Shown: positions 6,855-15,537 of the stretch, piece by piece
Position numbering within the stretch: position 1 is the stretch's first letter
How the letters are laid out: each line of letters begins with the position of its first letter
Assembly (NCBI GenBank): GCA_964596115.1
Contig: CAZQRW010000013.1
Coordinates: forward strand, 1-37,185
DNA: 37,185 nt
Direction of reading: 5' to 3'
Source of the DNA: CAZQRW01 sp964596115
Lineage (GTDB): Bacteria; Hydrothermota; UBA3072; B12-G15
Translations under genes and position numbers: made by a program
Notes under the pieces: generated by a model
What the model saw: only the letters and a program-made list of their open reading frames with translations
What the model was told of the DNA's origin: nothing
Databases searched by the model: none

Positions 6855-7797
6855 TTTACTGTTTATTGCCTCTACATATCATTCAATTGATGTAGATGGC
6901 GTAAATGATTTTTCAGCGGATGAAAGAATCATAAATGATAGCTATCATGACTCCTACTGGGGTTCGCAGAATGAATTAAAAAATCTTTTTCTTACCTGGA
7001 CAGCTGAAACATTGTTCATTGGTTGTGAATATACCCTTAACAACAATGCCCTCCTCATCTTTCTTGATACAGAGGATGGCGGAATCAGCAATGCCAATGG
7101 TCTTAATTGGTATCCAAGGGATGTACAATTTTCTGGTGCGTTGCCAGATTATCTAATTGCATTGTGGAATTGCGACCTCAGTCTTGGGGGGGTAAGAAAA
7201 CTGAATTCCGATGGCATCACAACCACACCTGTTTCATTTCTGGGTTATAATAGCGGTGTGCCTGGCAATGAGAATTTTCTTGAAATAGGTATCCCCTTCT
7301 CCAGTATAGGCAACCCTGAAAAATTAATGATCACTGCTTTAATATGTGATGGGGATCACTCCCCTGCTGCTGATGGAATGCCAGATGACAACTCCATAAG
7401 GGGAACGGGTAGCGCAATAATAAATATATTTAGAGAAATAACTATTGATAGTAATGGCGATGGGTTACCCGATGATTCTGTAAAACCGGCAGATATTGCT
7501 AAAAATGTTGAATTCTCTGTAAGTTTCCCTTCATTTATTAAAACGGAACTTTCACCAGATATAGCGAAGGAGGGACCGGTGCATATCTCGGTAGAAATCT
7601 CTGATTCTACCTCATTAAGTATTCTTCTCTTTGATAAACAGGGTAAATTTATAAAAACAATAGCTGAGGTTGAAAAAACGAAAAGATTTGAGTATAATTG
7701 GAATATTTCAGACCTATCCGAAGGAATATATATTTTAAAATTTATTGCAGGAACCAAGAAAGATATAAGAAAAATGGCATTTGTGAGGTCAAAATGA
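6829..7797 (+). CDS. Exported putative carbohydrate-binding protein with C-terminal sorting-like tail
   Basis: The 322-residue product starts inside the end of the previous gene (26-nt overlap, AAGGAG 5 nt before the ATG). A short signal peptide (MRKYSILISLLFIAS) is followed by a beta-sandwich-like region at about residues 20-200 (DGVNDFSADER, then LFLTWTAETLFIGCEY, LLIFLDTEDGGIS, PDYLIALW). This resembles the C-terminal binding modules of glucodextranase/pullulanase-type proteins or CBM9-like domains; the match is by eye. Residues 230-322 form a FlgD-like tail (ILLFDKQGKFIKTIAEVE, then LSEGIYILKFIAGTKK), so surface attachment is likely. Catalytic residues are not evident. The last base pairs overlap the next ATG by 4 nt. 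Confidence 0.65.
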   Translation: MRKYSILISLLFIASTYHSIDVDGVNDFSADERIINDSYHDSYWGSQNELKNLFLTWTAETLFIGCEYTLNNNALLIFLDTEDGGISNANGLNWYPRDVQFSGALPDYLIALWNCDLSLGGVRKLNSDGITTTPVSFLGYNSGVPGNENFLEIGIPFSSIGNPEKLMITALICDGDHSPAADGMPDDNSIRGTGSAIINIFREITIDSNGDGLPDDSVKPADIAKNVEFSVSFPSFIKTELSPDIAKEGPVHISVEISDSTSLSILLFDKQGKFIKTIAEVEKTKRFEYNWNISDLSEGIYILKFIAGTKKDIRKMAFVRSK

Positions 7798-8447
7798 TAT
7801 TGTTCTTTCTATCGGAAACTGCATATCTATTATCGATGGGTACCGCAATAAGTTCCTTACCTGATATACCAGAAAATATATTTATGAATCCCGCTGGTAT
7901 TGGGGGAAAAGGAATTACAATAACATACTATAATCCATTTGGAGTACCTGAATACTTCAGTGGAGAGGCGAATTTCCAAGCCTTTATAAAATCTCTTCCT
8001 ATTGGGATGGGAATAAGAATTGAAAATGTAAATAGGAATTATACAGAAGCAAATGTTCTTCTCGGTTCAAAATTTCATTTTATTGGTTTTTCAGCTGGTT
8101 TTCAATATAAGAAGAGCCCATTTTCGACAAGAATTCAACCCATCTATTTATATGGATTCCAGATAAGGATATCTCACATTTCGTTGGGGTACTCATCAGA
8201 AAGAAAAGGAATAGGCTTTCTATTTGACTGGGGAAAGATATCAATAGAGACGGATGATTTTCATCAGTTGTACACCGGTGTTGAATATTCAGTAAATAAA
8301 GATATATCTGGTATGATGGGATTGAATGAAGGGAAGCCTTCTTTTGGCATTGCCCTGAACACAAAATGGTATAGCGTTCTGATTGGATTTACTTTCAATA
8401 CCGATCTTGGAACTACAAACATTTATTCAGTCAGGTGGAAAATATGA
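7794..8447 (+). CDS. Outer-membrane beta-barrel-like protein (PorV/PorQ-type)
   Basis: ATG at 7794 is preferred: it overlaps the previous stop as ATGA and has GAGG upstream, while the longer frame from 7698 runs through the preceding gene. The 217-residue product starts with a hydrophobic segment, then SSLPDIPENIFMNPAGIGG, close to the 'nPAglg' motif of PorV/PorQ and FadL-like barrels. Repeated amphipathic strands follow (NVLLGSKFHFIGFSAGFQY, YGFQIRISHISLGYSS). PorV-type proteins shuttle sorting-tail cargo in type IX secretion, and neighbouring genes carry such tails, but the short length leaves this as a suggestion. It could equally be a small pore or a structural barrel. Confidence 0.6.
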   Translation: MILFFLSETAYLLSMGTAISSLPDIPENIFMNPAGIGGKGITITYYNPFGVPEYFSGEANFQAFIKSLPIGMGIRIENVNRNYTEANVLLGSKFHFIGFSAGFQYKKSPFSTRIQPIYLYGFQIRISHISLGYSSERKGIGFLFDWGKISIETDDFHQLYTGVEYSVNKDISGMMGLNEGKPSFGIALNTKWYSVLIGFTFNTDLGTTNIYSVRWKI

Positions 8448-9736
8448 TAATTCTCATTTTTGCAACATTTAACGGATGGTATGAGGGATGGCTGACCTGG
8501 GATAAATATTCTAACTATAATATGTACCCAGAAAAAAACTACGGAGAAATAGGACTAATCGAAAAATTGCCAGGCGGAATAGAATCTTATATTTCTATCC
8601 ACAGTGATCCCTATATTAATTTTAAAAGGGCACATCTCTCTTTTATTGGAAAGCATTATAATGTATCCTTCTTCCAATCAGAAGATAGGCACTGGTTCGA
8701 ATCTCCGCTTCTTCACCTTATTTCTCCAGAAAAAGTAAGGGACGAATCCTGGGGACCAAATGCTTATGGAATGCGGACAGATTTCTGGTCCAAAAATATA
8801 GCCTCCGGTTTCCTGATTTCAAGATATAGGGTAACAGAAACAGGGCAGGCAACGATATGGGATTTCAGGCGGTTTTACTCCTCTTTGAATTTTGGTCTCT
8901 TATATCTCAAAAAAGATTGGATCTCTGGTTTTAATGAGGTTGCATCAGGGAGGGTTGGGTTGTCAAAAAGACCTCTTAATCTGTTGATAGAATATGCAAA
9001 AACACTTGTCCATCCAGACACACCAGATTCTAACAGGGTATCCTATGCCATTGAAGCAAGAATATATCCACTTGGTCCATTTATAATTACTGCAAGGTAT
9101 TACGATTATGGCGAAAATTTCAGGGATGAACTGTCCAATGATTTTAATTCCTTCAACATTAACAATTTTGGGAAAAGAGGAATATATGGAGATGTCTCCT
9201 ACCTCCTTCCAAAAAAGGCAATAACTCTTACAAGTAAATTCTATAGAGAAAACATTGGCAGATACTGGCTATACGAAGAAATCTATGTAGAATTCATTAA
9301 CAACATATTTGCAAAAACCTATCTTGATATAACAAGGGATAGATTTGGTGATGTCTGGAAACATTTGTTTTTTGAAGTAACTGCTGAAGGAAAACCGGGC
9401 AGAGTAAGACTCCAGTATAAAATAAAGGATATAGGAGTAAAGAATAAAGAATATTCCATCGGGCAAAGAAATCTGATTGGGTTTGAGGGAAGGCTTAACC
9501 TGACCGATGAAATCTCTATCTATTCAAGGGGTGTACTCGGTCAAGATGCAAGGGCGTCCTGGGAAAGTACATTCTGGCAGGTATCGATAAGACCCGTTGC
9601 CAATTCCGAAATCTATCTTGAACATGGAGAAGCCTCCAATACAGATGCAGATATAGTGAATGATTCGGATGTAGCTGATAGAGAAGACATAACCACCTTT
9701 CCAAGGTGGAGATTAATACTTAAATACTACTTTTAG
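8444..9736 (+). CDS. Porin-like outer-membrane beta-barrel protein
   Basis: ATG at 8444 overlaps the previous gene by ATGA and has AGGTGG 5 nt upstream; a GTG at 8435 is the alternative. The 430-residue product has a brief hydrophobic N-terminus (MIILIFATFNGW) and then continuous amphipathic strands rich in Tyr, Phe and Trp (GFLISRYRVTETGQATIWDF, AIEARIYPLGPFIITARYY). It ends in RLILKYYF, with the terminal Phe that the BAM complex recognises in outer-membrane barrels. A passive channel for oligosaccharides fits the neighbouring binding protein and CBMs, though no family match is certain. The next gene starts 9 nt after its stop. Confidence 0.65.
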   Translation: MIILIFATFNGWYEGWLTWDKYSNYNMYPEKNYGEIGLIEKLPGGIESYISIHSDPYINFKRAHLSFIGKHYNVSFFQSEDRHWFESPLLHLISPEKVRDESWGPNAYGMRTDFWSKNIASGFLISRYRVTETGQATIWDFRRFYSSLNFGLLYLKKDWISGFNEVASGRVGLSKRPLNLLIEYAKTLVHPDTPDSNRVSYAIEARIYPLGPFIITARYYDYGENFRDELSNDFNSFNINNFGKRGIYGDVSYLLPKKAITLTSKFYRENIGRYWLYEEIYVEFINNIFAKTYLDITRDRFGDVWKHLFFEVTAEGKPGRVRLQYKIKDIGVKNKEYSIGQRNLIGFEGRLNLTDEISIYSRGVLGQDARASWESTFWQVSIRPVANSEIYLEHGEASNTDADIVNDSDVADREDITTFPRWRLILKYYF

Positions 9737-9745
9737 GGAGGGAAA

Positions 9746-11368
9746 ATGCTTTTTATCTTTTTATCACTTTTTCCACAAATGACAAACAATGGCGTTAAAT
9801 TTTCCTATTTTGCACCAGAGGCGAAGATCGTATTCATTGCAGGTGATTTTAATGGATGGGGAAGAACCCCTATGAATAAAGACAAAGAAGGATTTTGGTC
9901 TATAGAATTCGCTTTGAAACCAGGACGTTATGAGTACAAATACATTGTGGATGGCGAATGGGTTAGTGACCCCGATAATCCCATTACTGCAGGTCCTTAT
10001 GGCAACTCTGTCCTCATTATAGACGAAACAGGTAACATTGTCCTTCCATATTCGTCAAACATTTCCTTTAAAGGTATCAATAGATTTATGATGTATTACT
10101 CTTATGATTCCCTCTCGTCAATGAATATGGATATTAAATTTGATATAAATCTAATGCTTTCCTCGGTAAATGCGTGGTCAAGGCTTCACTACACGGGAAA
10201 CTCTATTGAGATTCAAAGGGCAAAGGCTAAGTATAGCACAAAACCTTTAATAATAACAGGATTTTATAATACCTATCTTTTAAGAAGTAGTGATCCGCTG
10301 AGACTTATTGGTAACGAAGGTGTGTATAGAGATCCCTTTGGTAGAAACTATACGGGTGCTGCAATCAGCGATAGAGACAATTTTATATTTTTTTCAAACA
10401 ACTTAAATGACGGAAGTGATATCGCTGGTGTAAGGGCAAAAGCAGGATACAAAGATTACCATTTTGGAATTACTGGGAGGTTCCAGGACTGGGCAAATAA
10501 GGTTCAGGATACTTTATTTCAGTCCAGGGAAAAATACGAGATGTTCGGATTCGATTTTAATATCAAGGGAATTGTATTTGAATATGCAAAAATTTTCGAT
10601 TATAACCTTTCCTATAAATACAATAATAGCGGTGAATGGAGAGATACAACAGTTCTTTCACCCATTGTTAAAGGAATAAGACTATTTGCTGGATATTCAA
10701 GAAAACTATACAATTTTGGTATTGAATACGAGTATAACAAAACTGATTATTCTCTCGCTTCATTAAGACCTCTGTTCAAAATTAAAAGAAAAGACTTTGA
10801 GATCAGTCTATCAGAAGTCCACTTTCTCTATGGTAGGGATGCACCCTGGGAGAATCTTTTCAATCACTCCTATATTTCGAGATTAAGGCTCTTTGAATAC
10901 CCCACATTGGGATACAGGGTAATGAGTTTAATGCAGATAAAAGGAGAGAAAAAATTTGGTTTTATCTCTCTGAATGGGATTTTGAACATAAGTAAGCCTG
11001 GTTTTTTTGCAACATACTATACAAGCGAATTCACACCAGGTATCAAAATAGGTAATAAATTTTCAATAGGAGCAGATACAAGAATCATCAGATATAAATG
11101 GAAGGACTTTAACAGAACTTACAATGATCCATTCGTATATCTACAATTTTCTCCAAGGAGAGGTTCTTTTCTCAGAATTTCTTACGGACTACCTCCTTTT
11201 GATAATGAAGACCAATATAGAAACAGGAATAGTTATCTTGAATCGAGAGGTTTCAACCTGAGTTCACTGAAGAGGTATTCAGGTGTTTATTCTATTATTA
11301 TGAATAGCGAAGAAAAACTTGCAAAATATAACAAAATAGAAATAAGAGCAGAGGTGAGGTTTCCGTGA
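9746..11368 (+). CDS. CBM48 (AMPK-type glycogen-binding) domain fused to a beta-barrel-like region
   Basis: The 540-residue product has a short hydrophobic start (MLFIFLSLFPQ), then a CBM48/E-set domain at about residues 15-95: FIAGDFNGWGRTPM, GRYEYKYIVDGEWVSDPDN, YGNSVLIID. The Trp of FNGW, the Lys of EYKY, the Trp of DGEW and the Asn of GNS sit where AMPK-beta has its glycogen-contacting residues. The remaining 430 residues are alternating strands rich in aromatics with no catalytic domain, resembling an outer-membrane barrel or porin. A glycogen-binding module attached to a barrel is unusual; CBM48 normally accompanies GH13 enzymes or kinase subunits. GGGAGG precedes the ATG, and the 3' end overlaps the next gene by GTGA. 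Confidence 0.75.
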   Translation: MLFIFLSLFPQMTNNGVKFSYFAPEAKIVFIAGDFNGWGRTPMNKDKEGFWSIEFALKPGRYEYKYIVDGEWVSDPDNPITAGPYGNSVLIIDETGNIVLPYSSNISFKGINRFMMYYSYDSLSSMNMDIKFDINLMLSSVNAWSRLHYTGNSIEIQRAKAKYSTKPLIITGFYNTYLLRSSDPLRLIGNEGVYRDPFGRNYTGAAISDRDNFIFFSNNLNDGSDIAGVRAKAGYKDYHFGITGRFQDWANKVQDTLFQSREKYEMFGFDFNIKGIVFEYAKIFDYNLSYKYNNSGEWRDTTVLSPIVKGIRLFAGYSRKLYNFGIEYEYNKTDYSLASLRPLFKIKRKDFEISLSEVHFLYGRDAPWENLFNHSYISRLRLFEYPTLGYRVMSLMQIKGEKKFGFISLNGILNISKPGFFATYYTSEFTPGIKIGNKFSIGADTRIIRYKWKDFNRTYNDPFVYLQFSPRRGSFLRISYGLPPFDNEDQYRNRNSYLESRGFNLSSLKRYSGVYSIIMNSEEKLAKYNKIEIRAEVRFP

Positions 11369-11760
11369 GAAGATTTATTTTCCTTTTCTTAATCCTTACT
11401 AACTGTTCTATGATCAATCTTATTAAGCCACGATTACCTGCACCCCACAAGGTAAGGGGGGGTGTAAAATTCCAGTTTTATGCTCCATATGCAAAGTTTG
11501 TGACCCTTGCAGGTGATTTCAACGGCTGGGGTGGGACAGCACAGGGTAGATACAACCCAAAGATTGACAGGATGCATGATGATGGGAAAAATGGAGACGA
11601 AACAGCAAACGATGGTGTCTGGACAATTGTAATATCCTTATCCCCGGGTATCTATCAATACAAGTTTGTAGTTGACGGAATAAACTGGTATACTGACCCA
11701 AATAACCCTGAAACCATCCAGAGCGGTGGTTTCACTAATTCTGTTGTGAGGGTAAAATGA
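11365..11760 (+). CDS. CBM48-domain lipoprotein
   Basis: The GTG start overlaps the preceding stop by 4 nt. The 131-residue product has a lipobox (FLILTNC, Cys14) and a single CBM48 domain: FVTLAGDFNGWGGTA, YQYKFVVDGINWYTDPNN, FTNSVVRV. It carries the same Trp, Lys, Trp and Asn positions expected for alpha-glucan contact. Between the first strands is an acidic insertion (MHDDGKNGDETANDGVW) absent from the neighbouring CBM48 and perhaps metal-binding. There is no enzyme domain, so it probably acts as a membrane-anchored glycan-binding subunit alongside the previous protein. The 3' end overlaps the protease gene by ATGA. Confidence 0.8.
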   Translation: MRRFIFLFLILTNCSMINLIKPRLPAPHKVRGGVKFQFYAPYAKFVTLAGDFNGWGGTAQGRYNPKIDRMHDDGKNGDETANDGVWTIVISLSPGIYQYKFVVDGINWYTDPNNPETIQSGGFTNSVVRVK

Positions 11761-13262
11761 TTATATTATTAATATTATCTTTTTTACCAAAAGCAGCAGA
11801 GGATCACATTCTTGTGAAATTTATGGATGTAAAAGCAGAATCATCAATCGTTAACGCAGTAAATACAAAAATCTTAAAGAGACACTCTTTCGGGTATATA
11901 CGACTCTCGTTGCCGAAGGGTATGGAGGTGAAAAAATTTCTAAAAGTAATTAAGAAAAGAAGTAATGTAGTGGATGCCATCCCAGATTACATTTATCATG
12001 CAACATGGGTACCCAGCGATTCTTTTTACGTTTATCAATGGAATTTTAGAAAATTTATTCATCTCGAAGATGCCTGGGAAATTTCACGTGGGGGGGAGAA
12101 ATCAATAATCGTTGCGATAATTGATACAGGTTGTTCCTATGAAGAGTATGATATTCCATATTACGAAAGAGGAAAGGTTTCTGGAAGCAAATACCACATA
12201 TACTCTGATTATAATCCCACTTCATTTGTTCAGGGTTATGATTTTGTAAATGATGATTCTCATCCCAATGACAATATGGGCCACGGTACTCATATTTCTG
12301 GAACAATAGCTGAGGCTACGGATAATCTTATAGGTCTCGCCGGTATAGCTTTCAATGTAAAAATTATGCCAGTAAAGGTCCTCGACAATACAGGTTCGGG
12401 ATATCTTTCTGATATTGTTGATGGCATAAAATATGCCACCGATCACGGAGCAAAAGTGATAAATTTAAGCCTGGGTGCAAATCAACCTGCGCAAATGTTA
12501 GAAGATGCAATCAACTATGCATACAACAACAATGTAGTGATTGTTGCTGCTGCAGGTAATGATGGGAACCTGAATGTAAATTATCCAGCAAAATATGATG
12601 GAGCTATTGCAGTCGCTGCTTATGATTCAACTGGAAGTAAGGCAAGTTATTCCAATGCAGGTACAGAAATAGAGATTGCAGGACCAGGTGGTAATTATGA
12701 CGAAGCTACGCAGACGCCAGTTGGGGGAGTTATCTGGCAACAAGTATTCCTACCATATAATGAAAATTCAGGTGCATATGCCAATCTTGACAGTGTAGGG
12801 TATTTTGGTTATGTTGGAACTTCACAGGCTACTGCACACGTTTCTGCCCTTGCAGCCTTAATTCTTTCCGTTAATCCAGGACTTACAAATAAAGAAGTAA
12901 GAACCATCATAGATAATACTGCGCAGGATATAGGTTCACCTGGAAGAGATATCTTCTATGGATACGGGAGACCGAATTTCTATAGAGCACTCCTTGCTGC
13001 ACAAACAATAAAAAATTACAGGGGTCTCTCAGATATAGTTACACTGGATAATACCATCTCTGGCACAGGCAATTTCAAGGTTACACTGGACTCAAATTAT
13101 GTATCTGATATTAGGATTACTGCATATGATATAGCTGGAAGATATATAAACCATTGGCAACTACCGTTCAAAGTAAGCATAAATATATCCCTGCCTCATA
13201 CTGGCGTTTTCTTCATAAAATCTGATAGGGGCAAGGCTATAAAACTACTCGTTGTAAAATAA
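11757..13262 (+). CDS. Secreted subtilisin-like serine protease (peptidase S8)
   Basis: The 501-residue product has a short hydrophobic start, an inhibitor-like prodomain (about residues 17-80: DHILVKFMDVKAE, then VVDAIPDYIY) and an S8 catalytic domain. The triad is visible: Asp123 in VAIIDTG, His176 in NMGHGTHISGT and Ser356 in GTSQATAHVSA; the oxyanion Asn268 is in AAAGNDG. The Ser motif has Ala in place of the usual Pro before His (ATAH instead of the common APH). The last 80 residues (IRITAYDIAGRYINHW, then GVFFIKSDRGKAIK) look like a sorting-type tail. It may mature or turn over the surface proteins encoded beside it, or feed on protein; the cluster does not decide between these. Confidence 0.9.
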   Translation: MIILLILSFLPKAAEDHILVKFMDVKAESSIVNAVNTKILKRHSFGYIRLSLPKGMEVKKFLKVIKKRSNVVDAIPDYIYHATWVPSDSFYVYQWNFRKFIHLEDAWEISRGGEKSIIVAIIDTGCSYEEYDIPYYERGKVSGSKYHIYSDYNPTSFVQGYDFVNDDSHPNDNMGHGTHISGTIAEATDNLIGLAGIAFNVKIMPVKVLDNTGSGYLSDIVDGIKYATDHGAKVINLSLGANQPAQMLEDAINYAYNNNVVIVAAAGNDGNLNVNYPAKYDGAIAVAAYDSTGSKASYSNAGTEIEIAGPGGNYDEATQTPVGGVIWQQVFLPYNENSGAYANLDSVGYFGYVGTSQATAHVSALAALILSVNPGLTNKEVRTIIDNTAQDIGSPGRDIFYGYGRPNFYRALLAAQTIKNYRGLSDIVTLDNTISGTGNFKVTLDSNYVSDIRITAYDIAGRYINHWQLPFKVSINISLPHTGVFFIKSDRGKAIKLLVVK

Positions 13263-13271
13263 GGAGGAAAT

Positions 13272-14239
13272 ATGAAGAAAATCGTATTGATGTTCTCAGT
13301 CCTTTTGGGATTTGTATTAAGTGGACAAAACTTGCTTTCAAATCCTGGATTTGAGGCCTGGACCGCAGGCATGCCCGATGAATGGACAAAGGGAACAAAC
13401 TCATTTGATATATATCGAGAAAACGGTATAGTATATTCAGGTAACTATTCTGTAAAAATCATTCTGAAATCAAAAAAGACACAGAATTTTGGTCAAAAAA
13501 TACAGGTCCAACCAAATGTCACTTATTATTGTTCCCTCTATGTTTATACTCCAGATAAGCACACCAGGACCCGTATCTGGTTACAATGGTATGATGCAAA
13601 TGATTCACTCATAAGAGCTGAAGAAGGCGCTCCTTACTCTGATACCTCTATTGTAAATACCTGGCAGCTTATTTCAGCAGATAACCTTTCACCTTCTACT
13701 GCAAAGTCACTTCAATACCAGATTAGAATATACGATGTTTCCTGGGGTGACTCTATTGATTCCTCCATCAGCTATGTAGATGATGNNNNNNNNNNNNNNN
13801 NNNNNNNNNNNNNNNNNNNNNNNNNNNNNNNNNNNNNNNNNNNNNNNNNNNNNNNNNNNNNNNNNNNNNNNNNNNNNNNNNNNNNTACGATGTTTCCTGG
13901 GGTGACTCTATTGATTCCTCCATCAGCTATGTAGATGATGCTTCCCTGAGATCAGTTTCAGGTATCATTGTTCCTGATATAAATACAGACTTAGTTAGTA
14001 CCCATATCTTGCCGTATATGGTCTCAAAAAAAATAACTCTCTCAATAGTACTTAAAAATGAAGGTGCACACTCCATTGACCTTCGGGATATTTCTGGTAG
14101 AACAATCATGTCGACAAGGAAAGCATTTAAATCTGGAATAAATTTATTAAATATAGATACGCAAGACCTTGCAAATGGTATTTATTTTCTTATCTTTGAT
14201 AAAAACCTTTTACTTGGAAAAGTCGTAAAGTTTGAATAA
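13272..14239 (+). CDS. Secreted CBM-like protein with sorting tail, split by an assembly gap
   Basis: A ribosome-binding site (AAGGAGG) precedes ATG 13272. A signal peptide (MKKIVLMFSVLLGFVLSG) leads into a CenC/CBM4_9-type jelly-roll domain: NLLSNPGFEAWTAGMPDEW, SGNYSVKIILKS, QKIQVQPNVTYYCSLYVYT. The frame is broken by 100 Ns at 13786. Removing the Ns and one of the two identical 55-bp flanks restores one continuous frame of 270 residues ending at 14239, with the tail HSIDLRDISGRTIMSTRKAF and LANGIYFLIFDKN, a typical sorting domain. Without that correction the 3' part would be annotated separately from about 14009. The function is probably cell-surface carbohydrate binding. Enolase begins about 20 nt later. 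Confidence 0.8.
13731..13785 (+). repeat. 55-bp direct repeat, left of the N gap
   Basis: Identical to 13886-13940 and ending exactly at the first N. It is a contig-end overlap, not a biological repeat, as collapsing it restores the reading frame. Confidence 0.9.
13786..13885. other. Assembly gap of 100 N
   Basis: Exactly 100 Ns, the usual arbitrary gap length in scaffolds, flanked on both sides by the same 55 bp. The true gap is probably minus 55 bp, meaning the two contigs overlap. Confidence 0.97.
13886..13940 (+). repeat. 55-bp direct repeat, right of the N gap
   Basis: Second copy of the contig-end overlap, beginning immediately after the last N. Reading on from it gives ASLRSVSG, which continues the frame that ends in SYVDD on the left. 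Confidence 0.9.
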
Positions 14240-14262
14240 TCTGGTACAGTGAAGGAGGAATG

Positions 14263-15537
14263 ATGAGTACAATAATTGATATTCTTGGTAGAGAAATATT
14301 GGATTCAAGAGGAAATCCCACCGTTGAGGTAGAATGCATTACAGAATCAGGTGCATCTGGAAGGGCGCAGATACCTTCTGGTGCATCAACAGGAACACAT
14401 GAAGCAATTGAACTGAGGGACGGCGACGAAAAGAGATATGGGGGGAAGGGTGTCTTAAAAGCAGTAGAGATAGTAAACGACATAATTGCGCCCGAAATAG
14501 TAGGAGAGGACGCCCTCTTCCAATCCCAGATTGACAGTATTCTCATAGAACTTGATGGGACAGAAAATAAATCAAAACTTGGGGCCAATGCTATCCTTGG
14601 GGTCTCTCTGGCAGTAGCAAAAGCCGCCGCTAATTTTCTCGATATTCCCCTTTATAAATACATTGGGGGATCAGAGACAACTGTCCTTCCATACCCTCAA
14701 TGCAACGTAATAAATGGGGGTAAACATGCAGATAATAATCTGGATATACAGGAGTTTCTTATTATTCCTATTGGTGCACCCTCCTTTAAAGAAGGAATAA
14801 GGTATGCAGCGGAAACATTCCATACGCTTAAAAACATTCTAAAATCAAAAAATTTATTCACTGGCGTTGGCGATGAGGGTGGATTTGCACCTACGCTCAA
14901 TTCCAATGAAGAGGCTTTTAAGTTCATAGTAGAGGCCATTAAAAAAGCAGGTTATAAACCGGGGCAGGATATTATTATTGGCATAGATCCAGCTGCAAGT
15001 AACTTCTACAAAGACGGAAAATATATTTTTGAAGGTGAGCAAATGACAGCTAAGGATATTATAAATATCTATAAGGAATGGACAAAAAAATATCCTTTGC
15101 TCTCTATCGAGGATGGGCTCGCAGAGGACGATTGGAAAAACTGGGTGCTTATGGAGAAAGAGCTCGGAGATAAAATACAGATTGTTGGTGATGATATTTA
15201 TGTTACGAACATAAAAAGAATAAAAAGAGGCATAGCAGAAAATGTATCCAATGCAGTATTAATCAAACTAAATCAAATTGGCACTCTTTCCGAAACAATC
15301 GATGCAATTGAGTTTACTCATAGGGCAGGATGGAGAACAGTCGTTTCTCACCGCTCAGGAGAGACTGTGGATACAACTATTGCACACCTTGCTGTAGGTA
15401 AGTCAACAGGCCAAATAAAAACGGGGTCACTCTCAAGGTCAGAAAGAATTGAGAAGTATAACGAATTAATAAGAATAGAAGAAGAACTGGGAGATACAGC
15501 CCAATATGGGATTGAAGAGATCTTCAAAAAAAGGTAG
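14263..15537 (+). CDS. eno: Enolase (2-phosphoglycerate hydratase)
   Basis: Converts 2-phosphoglycerate to phosphoenolpyruvate in glycolysis and gluconeogenesis; cytosolic. The 424-residue protein has the normal length and every expected site: DSRGNPTVEVE near the start, substrate loop SGASTGTHEA, Glu164 in DIQEF, Glu205 in GDEGGFAP, metal ligands Asp242 (GIDPAAS), Glu283 (SIEDG) and Asp310 (VGDD), catalytic Lys335 in VLIKLNQIGTLSET, SHRSGET, and Lys386 in GQIKTGS. Two ATGs are in tandem; the second (14263) gives the family-standard MSTIID start and better spacing from AAGGAGG, the first (14260) adds one Met. The 3' end overlaps the FtsB-like gene by 32 nt, a pairing (eno-ftsB) also seen in proteobacteria. 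Confidence 0.97.
   Translation: MSTIIDILGREILDSRGNPTVEVECITESGASGRAQIPSGASTGTHEAIELRDGDEKRYGGKGVLKAVEIVNDIIAPEIVGEDALFQSQIDSILIELDGTENKSKLGANAILGVSLAVAKAAANFLDIPLYKYIGGSETTVLPYPQCNVINGGKHADNNLDIQEFLIIPIGAPSFKEGIRYAAETFHTLKNILKSKNLFTGVGDEGGFAPTLNSNEEAFKFIVEAIKKAGYKPGQDIIIGIDPAASNFYKDGKYIFEGEQMTAKDIINIYKEWTKKYPLLSIEDGLAEDDWKNWVLMEKELGDKIQIVGDDIYVTNIKRIKRGIAENVSNAVLIKLNQIGTLSETIDAIEFTHRAGWRTVVSHRSGETVDTTIAHLAVGKSTGQIKTGSLSRSERIEKYNELIRIEEELGDTAQYGIEEIFKKR

Noticed and set aside
8692..8704. tRNA T-loop-like string GGTTCGAATCTCC
   Set aside because: It lies inside the porin-like gene, and no acceptor stem, D-arm or anticodon arm can be drawn around it. No tRNA gene was found anywhere in the window.
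13731..13940. Natural 55-bp direct repeat
   Set aside because: The copies abut the N run exactly on both sides, and collapsing them restores a single frame, so this is contig overlap rather than biology.
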